Source of the DNA: Malania oleifera
Taxonomy: Eukaryota; Streptophyta; Magnoliopsida; Santalales; Ximeniaceae
Assembly (NCBI RefSeq): GCF_029873635.1
Contig: NC_080420.1
Span: 120,536,719 to 120,600,718 of the forward strand
Direction: 5' to 3'
Length of the DNA: 64,000 bases
Both the position numbers and the translations under genes were made by a program. The notes beneath the pieces are model-generated. The model ran no database searches. It saw nothing but the letters and a program-made list of their open reading frames with translations, and was not told the DNA's origin. Each line of letters opens with the position of its first letter. The first letter of the stretch is position 1. Shown here in pieces: positions 10,340-21,180 of the stretch.

Positions 10340-12871
10340 GACGAGATATGGAAAAATACCCAAATCTATACAATACAAAATTCTTTGTGTTTCAAATTTC
10401 ATATTACTTGCACAAACATCCAAACACAGAACACAATCATCGCATTCAATTAAGAACCTTTCAAAATAAGCATTCACAAGCCAAAGCCTGAAAATACCAA
10501 CCCTAGTCCTCCACAAATCTAACATCAAAGTTGAAATTGAAACCCAACAACAATGCAAAATTGAAACTTGAACTCCCCACCAATCGTTGACATTCTTAAA
10601 TCCCTCTCCTTATAATTCTTGCAATAGTGGATGACACCTAGCTTTGCCCCAATTTTTTTAGTTTTTGCAATGGAAAATGAGATTTGGCATTGTCCTTGGG
10701 TGTAAAAAGTTTCCTTTGATGAGGATCCCCCACACTCATCTCCTGACATAACTCACCCTTAATCATCATTAAGGCCCTACAAATTTTGATTAATTATCAT
10801 TAATTGACCTTATCAGAGACCATAGAAGAAATTAAGGGGAAGGAAAAGAAACAATGGAGGGCATCACCCCTACCTACTTCATTTCTTATGTAAAGGAGTA
10901 TTCCCAAAAGTTCATTTTTACTTCGAAATAGTTATTGCTAAATCCATGAATACAGGATGAGCTTTCCATGCCATTCGTCATGTTATTTTTATTTTGCTAC
11001 ATGCTAGCATGGTTGCATTTTAGTAGTTTAAAGCTTTGCAAATATATTGAATTGAGGTAAAATCAAAGTTATCAAGTGGAATTGATGCAATTTGATTTGT
11101 CTAGGTCAGTTCAGATAGCTCGACTAAAGTCCTCCTTTTTTTTTCTAATAGAAAATATCACTTTTAGTTTAATTTTTAACTAAAAAGAAAAAAAATAAAA
11201 AAATAAAAAACTGAAAATAAAATTCTAGAAATAGAAAAATCAAAACTTCCATAAAAAAAATTAAAATCATAAAATTCTCAAAATTTTAGAAAATAAAAAA
11301 AAACTAAAATTGCATAAAATTGTATAAAATTTAAAAATAAATAAATAAAAATTGTAAAAAATCATAGAAAAATGGACTTGCTTTTGGACAACTCTTTATG
11401 TATTGCATTCTACTTTCACACTATTTTGCATGCTTGGAAACCACTTTTATTGCATTTGTGTGTTTATGCATGCATGTGTGCGGGTCCTTAATAATGGTGG
11501 ACGAGGGGTGGGGTCTTGACCTCACTTCGTTAATCTGACGGACAAATTATCTAACAAAACCCCTTATATTGTCTTATAGGTCTCGTTAGACAATCTAATT
11601 TGTGCATTGCCATTTCTTTTCTATTTTATGTTTCTTAAAAAATCAACTCAACAATTAAACTCAAAGGAAAGGCAATAATGTCCTTTCAATATTTAAAGAG
11701 AAGGATAGTTGAAATGAATTAGAGAGAACACTTGCAAATTAATCCAATGACAGAGTTCGAGAGTGGGATAATTGCGCTTTTTTTATTAGATTACTTGGGT
11801 GAAACAAAATTTGTGCTTTTGAATGACAAGGTCATAAAAAAAATTCAATATTACCTATGTGGAAGCTATGTAGATAGCATTAATACATTTTCCTAACATA
11901 ACCATACTCTCAAACTAAACTCTAACTACACAAATTGAAACATATTCTTGTTAAGTTTTTTTTTTTTTTTTAACTAAAATTGTATTATTCAGGTGGCCTA
12001 ACTACAATTGGGAAAAATAAAAACTAGTGGTTTCCTTGTTAATACATTAGCCATTATCTCTTCGTATTTCCTATTTTCCTATATCACCACTTCAATCAAG
12101 GTGACAGACCCCCTAGTTCACATGTCATGACAATTTGGTGCCTCCAATGGAGGCACTAGAGATTTGAGCCATTAACTAAATTTGATTATCTCACACTGAA
12201 TCAATTTTTTTTATAGTTTGATTGTCTTGACATTTGCCTAATGGATGTTTGCTTTAGAAACTTGATGATAGGTATAATTGTATATGCTTGTTCAATACTT
12301 GCATAAGTCGTTAGTAGTTTTTGGTGATACATCAATGTTTTCAATACGTTTAGTTTTATATATTTGTATGCCCTCTTTAGTTTACATACTTGTTTCCTTT
12401 ATGTTTCATGGATGGATGCTTGCATATGCTAAATGGTTGATTGATGTACATGATGGTTTGCAAGTTGGTGGTTTTTAATATCTTGAGCATAGAATCATAC
12501 AAGCCCTATACATGAGCTCCACCCTATAGGATTAAAAAGGATTTAGTAGTGTTAGCACTATTGAAACACGAGTCTTTGTGTAAGGTACGAAAAATTCCAT
12601 TTAGCTTGCATTCATTTTGCTTGAAACCTATAATGGGTAAGGATTAGAGACTCTACCACCTAATATGGGTGATGATAGTGACATTCTAAGACCCTTTGAT
12701 CAGAAGGATACAAAGTACGCCTTCCACATACACAACTATAGTTCCCTTATCTAGAATAGAGCTTAAGGTGCAACCATATATTGAGGAACTTTTAGGTTTG
12801 GGAGACAAGAGCTTCATTCTTTATTGCAAACCCATTCCTTTTCACCTTTTTGTGTTTATTGTTTTCTAATA
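10340..12871. other. No recognisable gene; unique AT-rich sequence
   Basis: A minus-strand open frame at 10,525-10,749 (74 codons) has no motif I know, and its codon pattern gives no support. Runs of A/T-rich sequence fill 11,130-11,370. Nothing in 11,400-12,870 resembles a known family. Confidence 0.4.
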
Positions 12872-13458
12872 ATAGGGATTAGGGTTGTGCAAAAGTTGGT
12901 TCAAATCGATAACCAATCAAACTGAATTAGTTCAATCTACATGATCCTATTTCGAATCTAAAATGGTCTAGTTCGATGTTATTTTTTTTAACTAAATATC
13001 ATTTGATTTGGTGATTGATTTTGGTTTTCAAAAAATTGAACTAATTAAACTGAATTGTTTGTATAAAATTAGAAGAATGGATTATGCTATGTACATGTCT
13101 CAACCCAAGTCCATTCACTTATAATAGTTGGGTTAGGACTAACTTTTCCTCCTACTTCCTCGATTAATTAGTAATTGTCACTATCACACCCTTAAAGCCT
13201 TCATCTCCCCTTTCAACAAACACATTCTCTACTTGCTCCTAACCTATTTATCTCAATCTCAATGTCTCATTTCACCTTTATCTCACTACTCTAAGCCTTT
13301 TAAACTCCTCATTCGACTAAATCGACTTTGTTAGGTTATTCTCCTCATTCATCTCAGGTAAGAAGTTAAATAGTATGTCCACCCTTATTCCTCCCCAACC
13401 TTGGCTTCTCATTGGCTTATTCAACTTAGACAATTTGTAACGACCTCAAATTTCTCAC

Positions 13459-13491
<33 letters not shown>

Positions 13492-14503
13492 ACCATACTT
13501 ATGTAGCGGAAACATAAGTCATACAACCATATATACTAAACAATATTAAAATTCAGTACATTCAGACCATAGCCATATACAATAACTTCCTCCAGTATCA
13601 TCTACCCAAAAAAATACAAAACCTTGTCACAAACTTACCCTACAACTAGGGTAAGTAAGTCAACTCTCTATCTGCGAGCCTAATCTACTCGCCTAGCTGG
13701 CTCACCTGAAAAGTAGTAAAGTAATGGGGTGAGATGACGCTCAATAAGTGGAAATATGCTATTACTAGTGTGTGGCAACCGAGTCGTAAAACTATAATAA
13801 TAGTCTTTAAAACTGCATGATCTGGAAAATTTGTAAAACACATGTATAGTAACTTAACTTATTTGTATCATCTGAACTTTCTATCATTCATACTGCTATA
13901 TTATACTACATACGACAAAAGCTGTAAAACTGTATACATATACATATACATATACATAACTATGCTCTTTTCCTAGGACTCTGTATGTCATGATTTGACC
14001 CCTCATGATAGGGTTGTGCGGCCTGTAGGCGGGACTTGACTCTGGTCGGCCCCCCAAGTAAGTCACTATACTCTACACTACCTCAGTCCGGCCAAACTCC
14101 ATCCACTTTTAAGCTTGGGACTAGTTACTACCTCATCAAACTGGCCCTCTCAACCCAGTGATCTGGGGAGCTACATCCTCTCCGAACACAGTTTGACGAT
14201 ACCCACACACTATCTGAGATATGTGGTTGCACTCTATTCTGTATATAGCAACGGTACCGTGCTCTGTAACTGTATTTGTCTATAATCTTTCCACAGGGAT
14301 TTGATACTATATACATATATACTATACTTTTTTTACTGTTTTCATTATGTTTCCAAAATAACCATAACACAATTAATCGGAACCGTAAATACTGTAATAT
14401 CTATAGCATCTTGATGCTGTAACTATATAATCTGTCTGTACTTTCTATCTGTGTAATCTGTCTGTATACTTTGAGTGTTATGGCATTTAGGGAAACATAA
14501 TTG

Positions 14504-16949
14504 TAACGTCCCTCAATTTCTTAACATAAAATATCACATAATAAATAAAATGGTCAACCCGAACCCGTGGGTAGCAGGGACACCTGTCAAACACAACGAA
14601 AAACCTAGCAGCAGTAAACATAAAATCTCAAACATCCAATTATAAAACATAATACCAGACCATTCTATACATCCTCACATACATCAAAATATCTCTAGGG
14701 TCAAACACAAAATAACTCTGACGCTATTACAAAATCTTACCCTTCTCACAGGGTAATCTCACTAGCTTAACGGCGGCCTTAACCCATCGGTCTCTCAGGG
14801 GCTCCTGAAAAATTAATTAAGTTTGGGGGTGAGACACTTCTCAGTAAGGGAAAATAAACTAAATACAGTTGTGTGGCAACATGAATATTTAATGCATTTA
14901 TACGTATATAGTACATTTCATAATTCCATAAACATCATCATCATATCGTACTGGGTAAACATATATTTTCATATCTGTTAATAATTCATATCATACATAA
15001 AATCATCTGTTATAACTGTAGTACTGAAAACAAACCCAAGATGAATAGCTAGTTGGTGTCATGTATTACCCCCCATGACGGGTTGTGCAGCCCGAAGGCG
15101 GGATCCGACAATGGCTGGCCGACCACTGCCGAATCAAATATGTCTGTAAGTACGATGAGCCTGCCACACCCTGGTCCGGACTGCCAGGTGGACGTCCACA
15201 CTCTACTGAAAGCCACATCGACTATCCATCTCCCATCCCCTCGTGGGATGGTTAGCACTAATCTGACGTAGATATCTGATCTACACATATAGTTACGGTA
15301 CCGAGCCCCTGAACTGAACTAAACTAATATCTTAATGGTGATAACATATAATACATGATCATATATATAACATCATTACGGCCTCGTGCCGAAAATATAG
15401 TAATTACGGCCTCGTGCTGAAAACATAAATACGTGGCCTCGCGCCAATAACATAAATTTGGCCTCGTGCCGATAACATAAATACGGCCTTGTGCCGATAA
15501 CATAAATACATGGCCTCGCACCAATAACATAAATACGGCCTCGTGCCGATAACATAAATATATGGTCTCGCGCCAAAATTGTTTCAGGTATATATATTCT
15601 AAAAATACTTCATTTATCACATAATCGTCAAAACTATCACAACATAACTCATATTTTCATAATACCTGAAATCATGCTTTGTTCGTAAAATCTTTCACAT
15701 CATAATACATTTCACATAAAATAATATTCATGCCACACATATGCTGTTAAAAGTCATACTTCATATTCTAAAATCGTGAATTACTTACATCTCATACATA
15801 CATATACATTTTAATCATCATAGCAGTATTTTCCCAATCGTACATTTCATTCGTAATACACAATATAACATATGCTTTTCTGAAAATAAATTTACTCATA
15901 ATCAATAATAATTTGTATGGAAAATTACTACTTTAGTTTATTCCCTTACCTGACTACTGAGAAATTCGTTAGGACGCAAAATTTCACGCCCTTGGCGCTC
16001 AAAATTCAACTCTTGAAATTTACATTTTCCCCAGATTAATTAATTTATTTCTCCAAAATAATACTCATCTAGCCTTCCCTAGGCTCCATATACCTCAAAT
16101 TAATATTTAAACTATTATTTAACATTCCCACTTAATTTTCCAAGTTTTGTCTGTGGATCCCAAAATTACACCCGCGGCGCTTACCCGAGCCCTAAATTCC
16201 AGAAATCCTACTTCAATCCTAGATGCTTAATATTTTAGCATTTCTAAATTAATGCTAATTAATTAAAAATAAGCCCCTTAATAACCGCCGCACCCCAAAT
16301 TTGGGGTTTTGGCCCGACACCCCCACGAAAATTTCGTCCCACTAGACTTGTAAAGAATCATCCCTAGATTCTCGTGGTGGTATCCGTTCATCAATTGGGC
16401 TTATATTTTGTAAGAAATTAAAGAAAAAAGGAAAAATGGCTTACCCCAAGGAATACTCTTACGCCGCTCCTACCACCGATCCGTTTCGGTAAAAATGACG
16501 GCAGCGGCAAATGGAGTCCAGTGGTATTTTCGAATTTTCGATCGGGCGAAAATCCATCACGAAATTGAGGAGAGAGGGAAGAGAACGTGAGGAGAGAGAG
16601 AGAGAGATTTTAGAGAGTTGTAGGAAAGTAAAAATAAAAAAAAGAAAAGAAAGAAAGAAGAAGAAGAAGATAGGAAATGGGGGGGGCTGCCTGCCAAATG
16701 AATTCCTAAAGCTTCTAGCTTCAGGAATGATAATAATAATAATAATAATAATAATATATTTAATTAATATAATAATAATAAATTTTATTAATAAAAATAA
16801 AAATAAATTTTAATTAATTTTTTTTCTTTTTCTTTTAGATCCGATTAATTAATTAGTTAATTATTTATTTATTTATTTTTTTAATTTTTTAATTTTTTGG
16901 AAATCAATCCACTAATTTTTTTATATCTCTATTTTTAGGGTTTTTTACA
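14504..16949 (-). mobile_element. Gypsy-type solo LTR (inner)
   Basis: It starts (minus) TGTAAAAAACCC at 16,949 and ends GGACGTTACA at 14,504, giving 2,446 bp. Flanks are ATAAT (14,499-14,503) and ATAAC (16,950-16,954), 4 of 5 matching. It contains the conserved LTR boxes 'GGGGGTGAGACACTTCTCAG' (about 14,825) and 'CCCCATGACGGGTTGTG' (about 15,070), and a hairpin minisatellite at 15,379-15,575. It lacks the TCGTCGACGA module found in the LTR around it. Confidence 0.82.
15379..15575 (-). repeat. Minisatellite of small hairpins (CGGC..GCCG / TGGC..GCCA)
   Basis: About eight units of 24-29 bp, spaced by ATAACATAAATA. Each carries a 13-nt palindrome. Units at 15,379, 15,484 and 15,536 read CGGCCTCGTGCCG or a close variant; units at 15,434, 15,511 and 15,563 read TGGCCTCGCGCCA or a close variant. 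The closing pair of the stem changes from C-G to T-A together on both sides. A related array lies in the LTR at 49,678-51,704. Confidence 0.85.
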
Positions 16950-16997
16950 ATAACATTCTGTAAATACTATGTATATTGATCTGAATAAATATTTGTG

Positions 16998-17036
<39 letters not shown>

Positions 17037-18559
17037 CTGTGAAACTATTTGAATAAAAACTGTATATGTACTTATATGTGTCTGTATAATATCATATACT
17101 GGAAAAACTATATAAAATTTTACATTAAATAATATCTACTCAGGCCACTCATACTTTAGAATCTCATATTTTGTAAAAGCCACATAATAACTGGTATACA
17201 TGCACATATGTAAAATTCCTGTTAATATAATCAAATCTTTTAGCATGGCATATTTCCCTTACCTAGTTTTTGAAAAGCTCTCACTGAACTCTGGCCCTAC
17301 ACCTGCAGGATTCTCCACTCAACACCCTGAAAACTACATCTCCCAGAACAAAACATCAGTATTTTCCTATATACAACATTTCCTATAACTACAGGGAAAA
17401 CAGATTCCAGATAAAAACATCTTACCCTGAATTTGGGACGAATTCCAAACCAATTCCACCAACGATCAGCTCCAGCAATCTTGCAGAGAACTTCACCAGA
17501 AGCGTCGTGGTGGCCTCGGATTTTCGATCCGGTAAGAAACGGGGCCAAAATCGAAGAGAGAAGGAGGGAGAGGAAGATTTACTCCATTTTTTTGCAAATT
17601 AACTAGGGTTTTCACTATTTATTGGCCCGAATTCGTTGATGAGACACGTCATCTCGTCGATGAGTTCTTAAGTAATTTCATCGACAAACCTTACTTCCTT
17701 GTTGACAAATTTCAGACTACCCAAAACCTCTCTTAGTATCTCTCGTCGACGAGACATGGTTTCGTCGACAAGGTCTCCTTATGTGCTAGTCGACAAGACC
17801 TTGTGTAAATCTTTTTGAGTTATTACTTCCAAAGTGCGACGTCGTCGACGAAATCTGCTGTCTCCTTCTGTTTCTTTTTCCATTTCCCTCCTTCTTTATT
17901 ATTTAAATACTATTATTTTTTAGGTCATTACACAATTAGTCTTGGACAATGCCGAAATGCTCAACCTTGAATCGTATTCATAGGCACTATTTATTTTATA
18001 AACTTTTGTGTGATGCTTGACACTTATTGGCACTTGCAATTTATGTTAATGATTGTAGAATAATTTGGCACTTATAGCTGTAGGAGTTGCAATCATAGCA
18101 TCGTAGGGAAATTCAATCGGTCCAATTTTCAACACTACCAAATAGACTAGTTTGGTTGGTCCAATGATCGTTTTTTAAAGTAATTCAATTTGATTTGATT
18201 TTTTCTTATAAAAAATTGAAAGTTTTTGGTCCTTTAATTTTTTTGATTTAACCAATCGATTGCACAACCTTAATAGGGATCAAGGCATCTAAAGAGAAGA
18301 GGGACAATGAAACTATTAGTTTGAAGAACTCAAAAGTGCTTATGGAAAAGGAGGAGAAGTAAGAATATTACGATTGATGGCATTGGTCATTACTGTTTGA
18401 ATAAATTACCTAGGCCCTTAAAGAAATTTAAATTTCAAAAGGTCTTATATAATGATTAGGTGTTCCTAAGTGAATTTTAATATGTTATTCCTCTAATCAT
18501 GTGTTCATTGGGGTGCGACACTAACAGTAAGAAAATTGTTTCTATGACGCCATTAAAAA

Positions 18560-18825
18560 AAGCTCTCCTCTCTCTATGCAAAGCTAATTGGATCTTCAAA
18601 TAAATATGTTTCCAATGATTTATCTTCTATAAGGGATCTTCTAATTTTACTTTGTCCGATGACGACAAAGCTTTGCATGACATGCTTCTTGAAAAGGAAA
18701 AAAATAAAGATGTTGTTTCCCTTTTTTGATGATGAGACTCCTGGAACTAATAAATATAATGTAAAGTTGTTAAAATCTTGCTAAAGAGTTATTGAAATTG
18801 ATTTTTGTCTATAATCAATTATTCT
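18560..18825 (+). mobile_element. L1-type LINE fragment, left part
   Basis: The last 130 bp translate, with stops, to a DDETPG... and LLKSC...IEIDF pattern resembling the segment just before the reverse transcriptase core of plant L1 elements (DDKAPGPDGF..FFK..W..I..D). The Tekay element landed directly after it, at TSD ATTCT, and the L1 reading resumes at 30,903. Evidence from 18,281 to 18,560 is weaker, though the segment may also belong to it. Confidence 0.5.
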
Positions 18826-18844
18826 TGTAATAACCCGAGGAATT

Positions 18845-19059
18845 TTTCAGCTCCTCGTCGACGAACATAGGGGATTCGTCGACGAGGGTATAAGAGGAGC
18901 TCGTCAATGAGGACAAGATTCGTCGATGAGAAAATACCGAGCTAGGGTTTGGGGATTCTGAATTTTGTCGACGAAGAGAGAGGGCTCATCGATGAGTTGT
19001 CTTCATGACCTCGTCGATGAGATGACGTGGCTCGTCGACAAAAGCCACAGTATAAATAG
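18845..19059 (+). promoter_or_regulatory. Palindrome module and TATA box of the Tekay LTR
   Basis: At least five full or decayed copies of TCGTCGACGA lie between 18,855 and 19,040, with an ATACCGAGC box at about 18,933 and TATAAATAG at 19,051. Many copies differ by C-to-T or G-to-A at CpG, as expected where methylated CpG decays. The same arrangement recurs in LTRs of other families in this window. Confidence 0.7.
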
Positions 19060-19666
19060 TTCTAAATATGGATTTTTGGCAGATTTCACGCAAACAAAAC
19101 TCTCTCTCCCTCCCTCCGTTCGGTTCTCCTTCCTTTTCTTTCAATTTTTGGGTCTGTTTGCCATCGGATCGACGATACGAAGCCACCATGACGCTCCTGG
19201 GAAAGTTCTCTACAAATCTACCGGAACGGATTGTTGGTGGGGCTGAGTTAGAAACCATCCTAAATCCAGGGTAAGACTTTCTACTTAGTATTTGGTTTCT
19301 TGACAGTTTTAGGAAGTGTAATATGCGTAGAAATGCTGAACTTTAGTTCTCGGGAATGTTGTTTTTAGTATATTGAACGGGGAACCCTGCAGGTGCGGGG
19401 CTGTTTGTTTTAGGGGCTATTCAGGAATTAGGTAAGCGGATAAATTAAGCTAGTATTTTATGAAAAATATATATATTATTACATCATTTGATTTCAGGAA
19501 AATAAATATATTTATATATGTTTTATATTTGGGAATACTGCTGAAAATGATGGTATGTTAAATATACGAAAAACCTGTTACGTGTGGCATGAGTGGAAAT
19601 TATTATGAAATACTGTGTTTCTCGAAATATGATAAAGATATGGATTTTTATAATGGAAAATCGGCA

Positions 19667-19890
19667 TACGGGCCAAGATTTTAATATGTTTGCCGACGTA
19701 CGGGCCGAGCTATGTATATGATTTGCCCGCGTAGGGGCCGAGCTATGGAAATGATTTGCCAGCGTACGGGCTGTGCTATGGATATGATTTGCTGGTGTAC
19801 AGGCCGAGCTATAGATATGATTTGCCAACGTATGGGCCGAGCTATGGTAAAATGTGAAATACCAGCGCACGGGCCATTGATTTTCATGAT
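19667..19890 (+). repeat. 34-bp minisatellite of the Tekay LTR
   Basis: About seven units of the form GATTTGCCAGCGTACGGGCC followed by GAGCTATGGATAT. The 3' LTR (about 29,720-29,910) has one unit fewer, so copy number has changed since insertion. Related arrays lie at about 35,815-36,070 (minus) and 47,805-47,930. Confidence 0.85.
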
Positions 19891-21180
19891 ATACGTATAT
19901 ATGCAAAATGAAATGATTGATTTGATAATTAATGATATGAAATATCCATGATCACTGTTTCAGTATATACTATATGTTATCAGAACCTGGTTGGTTTGGT
20001 CTAGGCTAATACTTGCACGGTACTGATGCTATGTGTTCATGATTTATCATGATATTTGTGTTAACGCCGTTGTACGGAGTGGTGTGAGATTAGATGGTCG
20101 ATGTGGTTTTAAGAAGTGTGTGAGCGCCCCTGGTGTACGGATAAAGTCTGGTAGACCCATTGGACTTACAGACTGTACTTTTGACTTAGCAGTGGTCAGC
20201 CAACCATTGTCAGGTCCCGCCTTCGGGCCACACAACCCAGTCATGTGGGGGTAATACATGACAATAGTCAGCTAACATTCTAGGGATGTTTGTTTTGTAT
20301 TATTATTTATATGATATGAATTATGCTATGGAAACCATTATGTTCTGCCATGTTTTGATTATATATGTTTTTCTCATAAATGATATATATACAGTTTTAT
20401 TGGTTATGTTTATGACTATATGTATACCATAGAAATGCTCATGTTGTCACATACTAGTGTTAGTTTATTTCCTTTACTGAGAGGTGTCTCACCCCAAAAT
20501 TTTATAAACATTTCAGGAGTCCCTGATAGGAAAGCGGGTAAAGCTCCGCTGACTTAGTATTGTTGATCTACCCTCTTTGAAGGTTAAGTTTTGGTGGGGA
20601 CGGTTGGATTTTTGTGAAAAATGTCCCTAGGTCTTTCTTTTTGGGATGTATATACTTAAATACAGTGGATGTAGTAACTCTAGTATTGTGATGGATGGTT
20701 TTGTGTTTATGATATGACGATTTTATGTTTCCTACTGCTTAGGCTTCCGTATTGTGTTACTGTTATATCCCTGGTACCACGGGTCCAGGTGGATTATGAT
20801 CTGCTGAGTTTTGTGATATTGGTTTTAATATATTATGGAAAAAAAAAACTTATGGAAATTAAGCAGGTCATCACAGTTTGGTATCAGAGCCTAGGTTGTT
20901 AGGTTCTGTAGACTTTAGAATGCAGCGGAAACAATACTAGAGTATAAGAAATGATTTAAGGTTTTCTTCTACAGTCTAGAGGCAGGATTTTCGTGATAAT
21001 TTTTGTGTTTTTTCTGGGGTGACGATTTCAGGAAAACCATAGTAAGCTACTGTCGGGTTGTATTCCTAGAAGGTAGAACTGGGGATTAGAAATAAGTTGG
21101 GAATGTTAAGATAAGTGGTGAGGTTAGGTGGGTAAATTATAAGGATAGAATTTCTAAGTTGCATTTGTTGTTTTCAAGAT

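Larger units (their letters stand above)
13436..17932 (-). mobile_element. Tekay-like gypsy solo LTR (outer), split by a second solo LTR
   Basis: It starts (minus) TGTAATGACCTAAAAAATA at 17,932 and ends AGGTCGTTACA at 13,436. Duplications CAATT at 13,431-13,435 and 17,933-17,937 are identical. Without its insert the LTR is about 2,046 bp, close to the 2,050-bp LTR of the full Tekay element. Palindromes of the TCGTCGACGA type lie at about 17,630-17,860, upstream of a weak TATA (minus, about 17,615). The conserved boxes 'GGGGTGAGATGAC' (13,720) and the 'GGGTTGTGCGGCC' block (about 14,010) are present. Confidence 0.88.
12880..18272. mobile_element. Non-autonomous hAT transposon holding two nested solo LTRs
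   Basis: The inverted ends are TAGGGTTGTGCAA and, in reverse complement, TAAGGTTGTGCAA (12 of 13). The 8-bp duplications ATAGGGAT at 12,872-12,879 and 18,273-18,280 are identical, which fixes both ends. Once the LTR insertion is removed the element is about 890 bp, with CGATAACCAATC-type subterminal motifs and no transposase. Confidence 0.88.
18826..20875 (+). repeat. 5' LTR of the Tekay element
   Basis: It runs from TGTAATAACCCGAGG to GTCATCACA. TCGTCGACGA-type palindromes fill 18,850-19,045, and a TATA box (TATAAATAG) at 19,051-19,059 gives a very short U3 of about 250 bp. Downstream come a minisatellite (about 19,667-19,890), the conserved 'CGGGCCACACAACCCAGTCA' block (20,225) and the 'CTGAGAGGTGTCTCACCCC' box (20,477). 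Confidence 0.93.

Noticed and set aside
10039-10749. Minus-strand open frames with Arg-Glu runs and a 74-codon frame starting MSGDECGG
   Set aside because: The first two are translations of (CT)n; the last has no recognised domain, no supporting codon pattern and no neighbouring exon.
15370-15590. Regular short palindromic repeats with spacers, resembling a CRISPR array
   Set aside because: The spacers are near-identical, the array lies inside a plant LTR, and the genome is eukaryotic; it is a minisatellite.
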